From JAXMEB01 sp046348545 (GTDB lineage: Bacteria > Pseudomonadota > Gammaproteobacteria > Berkiellales > Berkiellaceae), in NCBI GenBank assembly GCA_046348545.1, contig JAXMEB010000004.1:62001-126000 (forward strand): DNA of 64,000 nt, given 5' to 3'. Positions 27,046 to 35,077 of this stretch are shown in pieces. Position numbers and translations under genes: made by a program. Each line of letters opens with the position of its first letter. Within the stretch, counting starts at the first letter, position 1. The notes under the pieces are model-generated. The model did not search any database. It had not been told where the DNA came from and saw only the letters and a program-made list of their open reading frames with translations.

Positions 27046-27442
27046 AACCCCAGTTCGGGGTTTTTTGGGAACTATACCCTTCACAGCTGAATTTTCGGGG
27101 TTGTTGCCTTCGCGATTCTCACCGCAGTCATGTACTTTATGTACACTCCTGCGACTCGAACGCTCGGCGCCTACCCGAAAAATCATCTGTTGTGGGTATA
27201 TCGTCATCCCGCACAGCGGTCATCACACGAAGTGTGTAGCGTCTGATGCGGGATCCAGAATTTTATCAAATCTCAGCTAATCATTTGGTTGCTGATATTT
27301 TTAGAGGCTGAATCGCATAAGCGGCCAAGGCCGCGTGAATACTAGATTCCGCATCACACGCTGCGCACTTCGTGCGCTTATCGCTGTGCGGAATGACGTC
27401 ATTACAAACCAACCCTGCCTTCAAAAACTCCGAACTGAGGTT
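27046..27442. repeat. MITE-like element family B, copy 1, with a nested family A element
   Basis: Bounded by the 5-bp direct repeat ACTTG (27041-27045 and 27443-27447). Ends are inverted repeats: AACCCCAGTTCGGGG at left, and CCGAACTGAGGTT at right. It is 397 bp; removing the nested 124-bp element and its extra TA leaves 271 bp, exactly the length of copy 2 at 58600-58870, with which it is nearly identical. It contains an inner palindromic segment (CGTCATCCCGC to GCGGGATCCAG). The left end AACCCC-AGTTC-GGGGTT followed by more T could work as an intrinsic terminator. No coding capacity. Confidence 0.85.
27075..27198. repeat. MITE-like element family A (124 bp) nested in family B
   Basis: Inverted ends TACCCTTCACAGCTGA... 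and ...CATCTGTTGTGGGTA match at about 20 of 25 positions. It is flanked by TA on both sides (27073-27074, 27199-27200). The family B copy at 58600 has the uninterrupted site GGGAACTATCGTC with a single TA, proving the boundaries and a TA target duplication, as in Tc1/mariner- and IS630-type transposition. A second 124-bp copy is at 49806-49929. Confidence 0.85.
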
Positions 27443-27480
27443 ACTTGAAAAGGCAGTGATCATTCAGATAGCGGAACATC

Positions 27481-30400
27481 TTATTTCGCTGAAGGCCTCT
27501 GTTTATCTGAACTAAAGCAAGCTGCTGCAGCCAATTTCAAGCTATCTAACGCTGTTTTTAAGGCGTTTACTGCGGTTTCTAGTACGCCTTTCTCTGTTTT
27601 GGCTGAGTTTAATGGATAATCAGAAATTGTCTTTTGCAATTTGACCATTTCATTTTGAGCATTCTTTTTTTGTGTTTGATATGCTGGATTATCTGGTAAA
27701 CCCTTAACTAGCTGGTCATACGCTGATATCAATTGATTGTAATCATTCAAAAAATCACTCATTGTTTTATATTCAGTAGTGGGTGTACCCTCTGTTTTTT
27801 TCAGCCTATCTGAATATTCCTTCACACTAATTTTGAAGGCATTTGATTGTTTAGAAATTTCTTCACGAGCTTTAATTTCACGTTCTTCTAATGCTTGATA
27901 AGCCGCTTTAAGTTCCTTTAGTTTTTCCGAATTCTTTTCAAGAGCTTCAGTATAAACAGGATCTTTCTCCCAGGCATCTTTTAATTTATTTACATAATTT
28001 GTTTTGGCATATTCCAGTCTCGCAATGGTGCGTTTAGGGTCGGTTTTTGTTATAAAATACAATTCTTTTGATGAAGGACTAATTTCTTTATAAAATTTTT
28101 CGGTGGTTGTAGATTTTGTATTATATATAGTATCTATAGTGTTTTTTGATGAAACTATTGCGGTTGGTTTTATCGGAGGGTTAAATATATTATCACTCAG
28201 AGAAATATTTTTATTTTTATCTTTGATCGTATCATTCACTTGTTTTTGATTTTCTTCGAGCTTTTTCTTAAAATCAATCGCCTTTGAGGGGGCTGTTTGC
28301 ATATCTTTCAGTAGTGTAAGCTCCTCCTGGCGAGACTTTAATGCAAAGGTCAATAGACTAAGGCGATCGTTCTTATCTTTACTTTCTTTTTCTTTTTCTA
28401 TAAGATCACCAATTTCTTTAATTTGTTCTTCATATGCTTTAATGTCATTCTGAATTTCCCGATCATAACCTTTGTGTTGGGTACGCAAAACTGATATAAT
28501 ATCAGCTTCTATTAGTGATTGAAGTTCAATTTCGCGCTCTTTCTTTAAAAGTTCTTCAAATTTAGAATCTGAAAGAACATGCACATCCATCTCTCCATCA
28601 AGCTTAAAACTAATTATTTCCTGATCTTCGAGTTTGATATTATCAGTAGTTAATTTTTTCCAAGCATCGTACCAATCCTTTTGTTTTGAACGAAATGTAA
28701 AAGCTTCTTTAATCGCTGCTTCTATTCCTTTTTGTCCTTCAAGGGCTCTAATTTCTGCATCGAGTCTCATTCTTTCTTCATAAAGGGGCTCCAATGCTAT
28801 AGCTTTGACATCTTGTTGCGCTGACATCAATTTATCAAGCAATTCATAGTCTTGTGCATTAATCATCATTTTATTAAGAATTTCGACTTGATAAGCAATC
28901 TCGCTTTTTAGATCATTTCGTGGTTTATCAGCTTTAATATCTTTCTCGGATTGTCTGTACAAAGCTTCAGCCAGTTTAGAATCTTGTTTTGCGAGTGTTA
29001 CTAGATATTCCAGGTTTATTTTTAAATCATCGGGTGCGTGTTTTTCTACGATGGCTATAATGCGATCAGGTACCTTTAGCCCTATTAATCTTTTCTTTTC
29101 AGCAGCAGAAGCTGCATCCCGAAAAGCTTTGGTCCCACGTATTTTTATAGCTGCTTCCTCCAACTGCGCCACCTGCTTCACATCATTAAACTTTTCTTTA
29201 ATTTGTTTTAAATTAGTCAGAATAAAATCTGAAATTTTTTCGCTTTGTTCAGTGTTTGAAGTGGGATCTTTTAATGAAAAAATATTTAATAGGGCGGCGT
29301 TATATTTTTCTTGAATTGATTTGTATGTTGAGCCTGAAAAACTAGATAGCTTCGATTTGATGTCGTTGAGCGCAGTATCCACAGAATCATCGGGATTTTT
29401 TAATATTTCTAAAATATCACTTCGCTTTTTTTCAATCAATTCATCAAGCTCGCGATTCATTCTTGCTTCGTTAATTTCGTGTGCTTTCTGAAAGACAGCA
29501 TTCTTCAGTTCACTATAGCCCAAATATTTTTCGATTGAATTGTAGTTCGTGATTACAAATTCGGCATATTTTTCAATCTGTGAGTCAATAGGCTCTTTTT
29601 TAAGAGCTTCTGAAATTCCGAAAGGATCTGCATTTAGAGAAGCGTAGTGATATTTGACTTGTTTATATTCTTCATCAAAAGCATACTTTATCACCGTGTT
29701 TTTGTAGTTTGAAATTTTTTGTAGGTCTGTATCTAAATTATCATGTTTCTTTTCATCGTTCACAATCTCGAGGAAATCCGTTGCCATTTTAGATCTTGCT
29801 GTTTCAATTGCTTTTATTCTATCTTGTATAGTTTTATTTATGTCCTCAACTTTTTTATCAATCATCTCGACTACTTTTTCAATTTGGGGACGCTTAATTA
29901 TTGTGCGGTCTTGAAGCGAGGTGTACATCTCGGAATCCATACGCATTGCCTGTAGTATGTTACCCATAAACCAAATGTCATTTGATTTGGTTACCTGGAC
30001 TAAGGCGCTTCTGGTATTGTTAGGGTTTTGTGTAAAAGTATATGGATATTTTTTCTCTAGCTTTTTAAATTCTTCAATGTCTTTTTCAATCAAACTTATA
30101 TCGTTGTTTATTTTTTTAATTTTTGCAAGGAGTTCCGCTTGTATATCATTTTTATCGAGGACTAATGAATACGAATTGGAAAGACCAAACAGAATTGATT
30201 CTTGATTAACCTGGCCTTTAAGGATTTTTTTAATATCTTCAGGTTTAATGCTGTATTCCTGTCTTTCTATTACAATCTTTTTGATGTCAAAAGGGTTTTG
30301 TTTGTTTGTTATTGCAGTAGATATTGCATCAAGTAATTTTTTTTCTATTTGAAATTCTTGTTTTCTCTTTTCTAGTCCAACAATGATTTGCCTATTTTCA

Positions 30401-30654
30401 TTTGTGACTAGTATTTCGCTAAGCTCGGTAATGGCTTGAACTTTCGATTCTACTTTTAACTTCGAATCTTCTAACTTTACTTCAAATGAGTCTGGATGAA
30501 ATTCAGCGCCTAGTGTATTCCCGGCATTGTGAGCTTCTTTTATAAGTTCAGCAATTTGCTTAGCAATCTCTAATTTATCGAGTTCAGTCAGTTTTCTTCT
30601 GTCTAAAAAGAAACCATTGTCTATCAACTCAGCTAACGTTGTCATATTATTCAC
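27481..30654 (-). CDS. large coiled-coil protein with a degenerate kinase-like N-terminal module
   Basis: 1057 residues, no family recognised. The first 80 residues contain LTELDKLEIAKQIAELIKEA followed by HNAGNTLGAEFHPDSFEVK, which resembles the kinase helix and catalytic loop region and lines up with the smaller neighbour at 26261. After an insertion of about 150 residues comes TKSNDIWFMGNILQAM and then RTIIKRPQIEKVVEMI, like the kinase DxWxxG helix and the RP-x-x-E end motif. From about 270 to 1000 it is almost entirely charged helix with heptads (EAARE/LKK type runs). The C-terminus (LKLAAAACFSSDKQRPSAK) is low in charge. AT-rich compared with its neighbours. No signal peptide or membrane segment is seen. 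A host-directed effector is possible but unproven. Confidence 0.65.
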   Translation of the reverse strand: MNNMTTLAELIDNGFFLDRRKLTELDKLEIAKQIAELIKEAHNAGNTLGAEFHPDSFEVKLEDSKLKVESKVQAITELSEILVTNENRQIIVGLEKRKQEFQIEKKLLDAISTAITNKQNPFDIKKIVIERQEYSIKPEDIKKILKGQVNQESILFGLSNSYSLVLDKNDIQAELLAKIKKINNDISLIEKDIEEFKKLEKKYPYTFTQNPNNTRSALVQVTKSNDIWFMGNILQAMRMDSEMYTSLQDRTIIKRPQIEKVVEMIDKKVEDINKTIQDRIKAIETARSKMATDFLEIVNDEKKHDNLDTDLQKISNYKNTVIKYAFDEEYKQVKYHYASLNADPFGISEALKKEPIDSQIEKYAEFVITNYNSIEKYLGYSELKNAVFQKAHEINEARMNRELDELIEKKRSDILEILKNPDDSVDTALNDIKSKLSSFSGSTYKSIQEKYNAALLNIFSLKDPTSNTEQSEKISDFILTNLKQIKEKFNDVKQVAQLEEAAIKIRGTKAFRDAASAAEKKRLIGLKVPDRIIAIVEKHAPDDLKINLEYLVTLAKQDSKLAEALYRQSEKDIKADKPRNDLKSEIAYQVEILNKMMINAQDYELLDKLMSAQQDVKAIALEPLYEERMRLDAEIRALEGQKGIEAAIKEAFTFRSKQKDWYDAWKKLTTDNIKLEDQEIISFKLDGEMDVHVLSDSKFEELLKKEREIELQSLIEADIISVLRTQHKGYDREIQNDIKAYEEQIKEIGDLIEKEKESKDKNDRLSLLTFALKSRQEELTLLKDMQTAPSKAIDFKKKLEENQKQVNDTIKDKNKNISLSDNIFNPPIKPTAIVSSKNTIDTIYNTKSTTTEKFYKEISPSSKELYFITKTDPKRTIARLEYAKTNYVNKLKDAWEKDPVYTEALEKNSEKLKELKAAYQALEEREIKAREEISKQSNAFKISVKEYSDRLKKTEGTPTTEYKTMSDFLNDYNQLISAYDQLVKGLPDNPAYQTQKKNAQNEMVKLQKTISDYPLNSAKTEKGVLETAVNALKTALDSLKLAAAACFSSDKQRPSAK

Positions 30655-30789
30655 CTTTTCAGTAGACTTATCCTTTAGTCTTGAATTGGTTTAAAAAGTT
30701 CGACGTATAGCGGCAAGGAAAAGGCCTTCTAAATCAGCGCATTAGGGCTACGGGTATACCCAGCTGGAAGGATTGCTGCAAAAACCAGG

Positions 30790-31017
30790 TTAACTGTTTT
30801 TTTCATCATCCGTATTAAATGAGCCCACTTCACCGCCACCGTATCCTTCTTGTTGTGAGAGAGGAATACGATAGCTTTCACTGGCCCAAGCGCCTAAATC
30901 TATGATTTTGCATCGCTCGGAGCAAAAGGGGCGATAAGGGTTTTCTTTTGTATATTCACAGGGTTTTTGGCATTGAGGGCATGAATGGTACATATTTTTA
31001 GGCTCAAAATTCTTCAT
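30790..31017 (-). CDS. yacG: DNA gyrase inhibitor YacG
   Basis: 75 residues from the ATG at 31017; longer readings would run through the upstream toxin gene. The zinc site is CPQC (with a further nearby Cys) and RPFCSERCK, followed by the family block IDLGAWASESYRIP and an acidic tail. YacG binds GyrB and inhibits gyrase in E. coli, where it lies next to zapD and coaE. Here a toxin-antitoxin pair separates it from zapD, and its start overlaps the toxin gene by 14 bp. Confidence 0.9.
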   Translation of the reverse strand: MKNFEPKNMYHSCPQCQKPCEYTKENPYRPFCSERCKIIDLGAWASESYRIPLSQQEGYGGGEVGSFNTDDEKNS

Positions 31018-31279
31018 AAATGTCTTTTCGGTGCATGATGGCGATAATGATAACCATTTTATCCGATACATCAATTCTATAAATAACTCTATAGTCGCCA
31101 ACGCGTAATCTACGATGACCTTTCAGGCTGTATCTTAGGGGTTTTCCGAAACCAATCGGATCGATCGTCAGCTTCTCTTCAATAGCACGTTTAATTAGCT
31201 TTTTTGCTGTACTTGGAAGTTGGGGAATATGTTTTTTGACTACAGCTTCTTGGTAGCGTATTTGATAATTTACTTCCAT
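31004..31279 (-). CDS. RelE/ParE-family toxin
   Basis: 91 residues with the RelE/ParE fold pattern: an N-terminal helical hairpin (LPSTAKKLIKRAIEEKL), then LRYSLKGHRRLRVGDYRVIYRID and a final strand IIIAIMHRKDIYEEF. The basic RVGDYRVIY and HR residues are typical of ribosome-dependent mRNA interferases, though a gyrase-type ParE cannot be excluded. It overlaps the antitoxin gene by 10 bp. Confidence 0.85.
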   Translation of the reverse strand: MEVNYQIRYQEAVVKKHIPQLPSTAKKLIKRAIEEKLTIDPIGFGKPLRYSLKGHRRLRVGDYRVIYRIDVSDKMVIIIAIMHRKDIYEEF

Positions 31280-31500
31280 GCGTCATCATGACTGTACGTT
31301 TTCGCGTGAGTATCATCCATGATCTCAGCTAATTTAGAGAGATTAATATCTTCACGTAGCTCTAGCGCTTCAAGGGCTAGCTCGCGTACTAAGCTTGATA
31401 CAGACTTATGCTCATGATTTGCCAATTCAGCTAGAAGCCCCGCAACGCTTGCCTCAAAGGTGACGTTAATTCTTGGGTTTTTTGTAGTCACTTGTTCCAC
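31270..31500 (-). CDS. ribbon-helix-helix antitoxin of the RelE-like toxin
   Basis: 76 residues. The N-terminal ribbon-helix-helix segment is PRINVTFEASVAGLLAELANHEHKSVSSLVRELALEAL, and an acidic toxin-binding tail follows (DINLSKLAEIMDDTHAKTY). It starts with GTG at 31500, just downstream of a good promoter, and should autoregulate the pair. Confidence 0.85.
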   Translation of the reverse strand: MEQVTTKNPRINVTFEASVAGLLAELANHEHKSVSSLVRELALEALELREDINLSKLAEIMDDTHAKTYSHDDAWK

Positions 31501-31522
31501 CTTATGTCGATATTACTTTTCT

Positions 31523-31552
31523 AAGTGTAACACATTTACATCACTTTGACAA
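31523..31552 (-). promoter_or_regulatory. promoter and likely operator of the RelBE-like pair
   Basis: On the minus strand TTGTCA (31552-31547), a 17-bp spacer and TACACT (31529-31524), with TGT just before the -10, make a strong extended -10 promoter about 25 bp from the antitoxin start. The inverted repeat AAGTG...CACTT (31523-31546) fills the spacer and -10, a sensible place for the ribbon-helix-helix operator. Confidence 0.6.
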
Positions 31553-31579
31553 ATAACAAGGCAGGATATACACAGGTTG

Positions 31580-32350
31580 CTAAATCATACAGCAGGTTAA
31601 TTCAAAGGGAATGTTGCCTTTAGCCAGAGCTGGCGCCTCGCCTGTATAGTCGGGTGCCAGAAAGCGTATTTGGATCTGATTGGGGATGGCTGTGATTTCA
31701 GGATAGACCTCTAAATGCGCATTCAGAACGACTCGAATCAGTTGACAAGCTAGACTAGAATTTAATCTCTTTTGGAATACGCCCTGATCAGCCGTTTCAA
31801 GCGTTGGAATTGTGCTCTCCCTGGTCAGGTGTAAAATCAATGCCACCGCTTGTTTCACTGGGATGAGCTGCGATAAGCCTTCCATGAGCAGGACTTTACG
31901 TTGGCTCATGGATTGATGGAGCCATAGATGCCATTGAGGCATGTCGAAATTTAAATCACTCAAGGGGAGAGACATGCGATACTCAACTTGGCTGAGAAAA
32001 TAATTTTCCTTAACCCAAGGGGTTAGAGGCTTACTTTGCTCAATCTTGATTTTAATGTCATCTAATTCTTCAGTGATCGCAACTAAAGCGTTACGGTTCA
32101 CAGTTGGTGTTGGGTGCAGTTTTTCTAATATTTCAATATGTCTTTCAATATCTTTGAGAATTTCTGTGACAATTTGTGACGCCTCTATGAACTGGTAGAT
32201 TTGAACCAGTGTGCGTAATGCACTCTTTGAATCATAGGCAGTGTCTTGGTTGAAACGGGTTTCAAAAAGCTGAAATAAATATTCCAACTTGAGTAAATGT
32301 CGCATGAATTCGTGCATAGGATGCTCGAAAATAATGAGGGGATTTTTCAT
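31580..32350 (-). CDS. zapD: Z-ring-associated protein ZapD
   Basis: 256 residues. It begins IIFEHPMHEFMRHLLKLEYLFQ, the conserved ZapD start, and keeps DFNFDMPQWHLWLHQ-like and FELTCCM C-terminal blocks. ZapD cross-links FtsZ filaments. It overlaps coaE by 4 bp, the standard gammaproteobacterial arrangement. Confidence 0.95.
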   Translation of the reverse strand: MKNPLIIFEHPMHEFMRHLLKLEYLFQLFETRFNQDTAYDSKSALRTLVQIYQFIEASQIVTEILKDIERHIEILEKLHPTPTVNRNALVAITEELDDIKIKIEQSKPLTPWVKENYFLSQVEYRMSLPLSDLNFDMPQWHLWLHQSMSQRKVLLMEGLSQLIPVKQAVALILHLTRESTIPTLETADQGVFQKRLNSSLACQLIRVVLNAHLEVYPEITAIPNQIQIRFLAPDYTGEAPALAKGNIPFELTCCMI

Positions 32351-32949
32351 GAGGCTGCTAATTTGAGATATTGCTGATGTAGCTTCTGAACGGCTTGCTC
32401 TAAAGTTTCAGGAGAGCCCTGATTTTCAAGGATATCATCTGCTAATTTAAGTCGTTTCTCGCGAGAGGCTTGTGATTGTATTATTTTTTCAGCGAGCTCT
32501 GGTGAAATGGCTTCACGTTGATAAGCTCTTTGAACTTGCTGATTCAAGGGTAAATCGATAACGCAGATCCTATCAATAACGGGTTCATATTTAGAGATTG
32601 TTTCGGCTAAAAGCGGGATAACAACGATACAATAAGGCTCAGAGATGCTTTTCAGTCCAGTTTGAATTCGTTCAAAAATTTTGGGGTGCAGTTTATTTTC
32701 AAGCCATACTTTCTGTTCAGGATGTTGAAAGATGTATTCCCTCAGCTTGAAGCGAGCCAGTTGTCCATCAGGCTGAACAAAGTCTGTTCCAAAATGAGAC
32801 ACAATCTCATTAAAATCATCTGTACCGGATAGCGTTAATTCTCGTGCAATTAAATCGGCATCCAAAACAGGGACCCCGAGTTTAGCAAAATAGGAGCTCG
32901 CGCTCGTTTTTCCACTGGCAAATCCGCCCGTCAATGCAACTACAAACAT
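32347..32949 (-). CDS. coaE: dephospho-CoA kinase CoaE
   Basis: 200 residues, P-loop kinase fold. Walker A is GGFASGKTSAS at about 8-18, followed by VLDADLIARELT and VVIPLLAET. It catalyses the last step of coenzyme A synthesis. It lies 8 bp after pilD in the pilB-pilC-pilD-coaE-zapD run. Confidence 0.96.
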   Translation of the reverse strand: MFVVALTGGFASGKTSASSYFAKLGVPVLDADLIARELTLSGTDDFNEIVSHFGTDFVQPDGQLARFKLREYIFQHPEQKVWLENKLHPKIFERIQTGLKSISEPYCIVVIPLLAETISKYEPVIDRICVIDLPLNQQVQRAYQREAISPELAEKIIQSQASREKRLKLADDILENQGSPETLEQAVQKLHQQYLKLAAS

Positions 32950-32957
32950 GGAGTTCT

Positions 32958-33818
32958 TTATATGCCTATGACTCTAAAATATCCTTGCGTTAGCTTATCA
33001 CCCCAGAGTAGGGTAATCCACCCAGCCAGTGCAAGAAAAGGCCCAAAAGGAATTGGTTTGTGACGAGGATGATGTTTGAAAACCATCAATAGAATACCCA
33101 CTATCGCGCCTGAGCAAGCTGATATAAAGATAATGGCCGGTAATGCTTCCCAGCCCATCCAGGCACCTAGCATGGCCAGGAGCTTAAAATCGCCTTCCCC
33201 CATGCCGTCTTTTTTGGTGATCAGCTTGAATATCCAGTAAACTGACCATAATATTAAGTATCCCAACACGGCACCGTAAATTGCTTGGGTTGGGGAACTA
33301 AAGATGGTAAAAACACTGAGCAGAAGGCCTAGCCAAAGCATGGGAAAGGTGATTGAGTCCGGTAGTAATTGATGATCAAAATCTATAATCGCGAGCGCGA
33401 TCAAGCTATAGGTCAAGATGATCGCAAAGAGAGATGTCCATTGTAATCCAAAATGCCAAATGACAACCCCTGTCAATAGCGCGGTCAATAATTCAATCAG
33501 AGGATATCGAATTGAAATGGCTTGTTTGCATTGAGAACAGCGCCCTCTGAGGAAAACATAACTTAAAATAGGAATATTTTCCCAAGCTCGAATTTGATGT
33601 TGGCAATGGGGACAATGAGAGCGTGGCGCGATGAGATTGTAAGACCCGACGTTATGAAGACCAGCGATAGGATGCTCTTGATGCATCTTTTGTAATTCAT
33701 TGCACTGTTGCGCCCAATTCCGATGCATCATGACCGGCAAACGTAAGATCACCACATTGAGAAAACTACCAATGACAAGACCGAAAAGCGCTGCCAATAG
33801 AATTGAAAACATATCCAA
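32958..33818 (-). CDS. pilD: prepilin peptidase / N-methyltransferase PilD
   Basis: 286 residues. It has a long cytoplasmic loop with zinc-binding Cys69, Cys72, Cys94 and Cys97 (CPHC, CSQC) after the first membrane helix, then six more helices. The aspartyl-protease residues are in IDFDHQLLPD and GMGEGDFKLLAMLG. It cleaves and N-methylates the type IV pilins encoded at 41678-43524. Confidence 0.96.
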   Translation of the reverse strand: MDMFSILLAALFGLVIGSFLNVVILRLPVMMHRNWAQQCNELQKMHQEHPIAGLHNVGSYNLIAPRSHCPHCQHQIRAWENIPILSYVFLRGRCSQCKQAISIRYPLIELLTALLTGVVIWHFGLQWTSLFAIILTYSLIALAIIDFDHQLLPDSITFPMLWLGLLLSVFTIFSSPTQAIYGAVLGYLILWSVYWIFKLITKKDGMGEGDFKLLAMLGAWMGWEALPAIIFISACSGAIVGILLMVFKHHPRHKPIPFGPFLALAGWITLLWGDKLTQGYFRVIGI

Positions 33819-35060
33819 TTAAATCACCGATCCCATCTTGAAAATCGGTAAGTACATCGCAATCACCAAGCCACCCACCAGCACACCCAGGATGGCCATG
33901 ATTAAAGGCTCTAATAAGCTACTTAAACCATCAACTGCCGTATCGACTTCTTCTTCGTAGATATTCGCAACTTTTTCGAGCATATGATCCAATGCACCGG
34001 ATTCTTCGCCAATGGCGATCATTTGGACCACCATGTTGGGGAAAACGCCTGTATTGCGCATGGAGAATTGGATTTGTGAACCTGTTGCGACCTCTTCCCG
34101 GATCTGATAAATAGCTGTGGCGTAAATAATATTACCAGATGCCTTTGCAACCGCATCTAAGGCTTCTACCAGTGGAACCCCAGCCGCGAAAGTGGTTGCT
34201 AAAGTTCTAGCAAACCTCGCAATCGCGGCTTTATGGAGAATGGTTCCAATCACTGGAATCTTAACCGATAACCGATCGAGAAAATGCTGGAAACGCAGAG
34301 ATCGCCGCTTGGCCTGAATAAAGAAAAATCCAGCAGTGATCATCATGAGCAGAATGCCCCACCACCATTGTTGAACTAGATTTGAAAGATGAATGACCAG
34401 TAAGGTGAATGCTGGTAAATCCGCACCAAAGCCTTTGAAGAGCTCTTGAAATTGAGGTACGACAAAGATTAATAAAATTGCAGTCACAATGATCGCCACA
34501 ATGGTCACGGCGGTAGGATAGAAAAGGGCTTTTTTAATTTTACGCTTTAAGGATTCTGATTTCTCCTTATAAGTCGCAATTCTATCGAGCATGGCCTCTA
34601 GTGCACCGGAGGATTCACCCGCATAAACCAAGTTGCAGAATAATTGATCAAAATATTTAGGATGTTTTGCAAGCGTTTCTGAAAAGGAGAGGCCTCCTTC
34701 AACATCATTTTTCAGTTGAGAAACTAAATCTTGAACGCTTTCGTTATCACTTCCTTTAGCAATAATGTCGAAGGACTGCACTAAAGGGACTCCAGCAGCC
34801 ATCATCGTAGCCATTTGACGACTGAAAGTGCAAATATCAGCGGCTTTAATTCTTTTCTGAGTGCTGAAGTTAAAAAGCGGTTTTGCTTTACGTTTGAGTT
34901 TAGTTGGTGAGAGCCCTTGTCGACGCAAATCAGCTTTGGCAAGGCTTAAATTAATAGCGCTGATCTCGCCTTTAACCGAAGAACCACGCGAGTCTTTTCC
35001 TTCATAGGTAAAAGTTTGTACTTTTTTTGATTTTTCAACGGGCTTCTTAATGGCAGCCAT
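33819..35060 (-). CDS. pilC: type IV pilus inner-membrane platform protein PilC
   Basis: 413 residues with two GspF domains, each ending in membrane helices. Typical blocks: FSRQMATMMAAGVPLVQSFD, YPTAVTIVAIIVTAILL, RFARTLATTFAAGVPLVEALD and EPLIMAILGVLVGGLVIAMYLPIF. It couples the PilB ATPase to pilin assembly. Confidence 0.96.
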   Translation of the reverse strand: MAAIKKPVEKSKKVQTFTYEGKDSRGSSVKGEISAINLSLAKADLRRQGLSPTKLKRKAKPLFNFSTQKRIKAADICTFSRQMATMMAAGVPLVQSFDIIAKGSDNESVQDLVSQLKNDVEGGLSFSETLAKHPKYFDQLFCNLVYAGESSGALEAMLDRIATYKEKSESLKRKIKKALFYPTAVTIVAIIVTAILLIFVVPQFQELFKGFGADLPAFTLLVIHLSNLVQQWWWGILLMMITAGFFFIQAKRRSLRFQHFLDRLSVKIPVIGTILHKAAIARFARTLATTFAAGVPLVEALDAVAKASGNIIYATAIYQIREEVATGSQIQFSMRNTGVFPNMVVQMIAIGEESGALDHMLEKVANIYEEEVDTAVDGLSSLLEPLIMAILGVLVGGLVIAMYLPIFKMGSVI

Positions 35061-35077
35061 AGGATATCCTTATGCGA

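Noticed and set aside
26995..27239. Short open frames in the 26969-27480 gap
   Set aside because: They lie in the nested A and B repeat elements, recur wherever the elements recur, and have no protein features.
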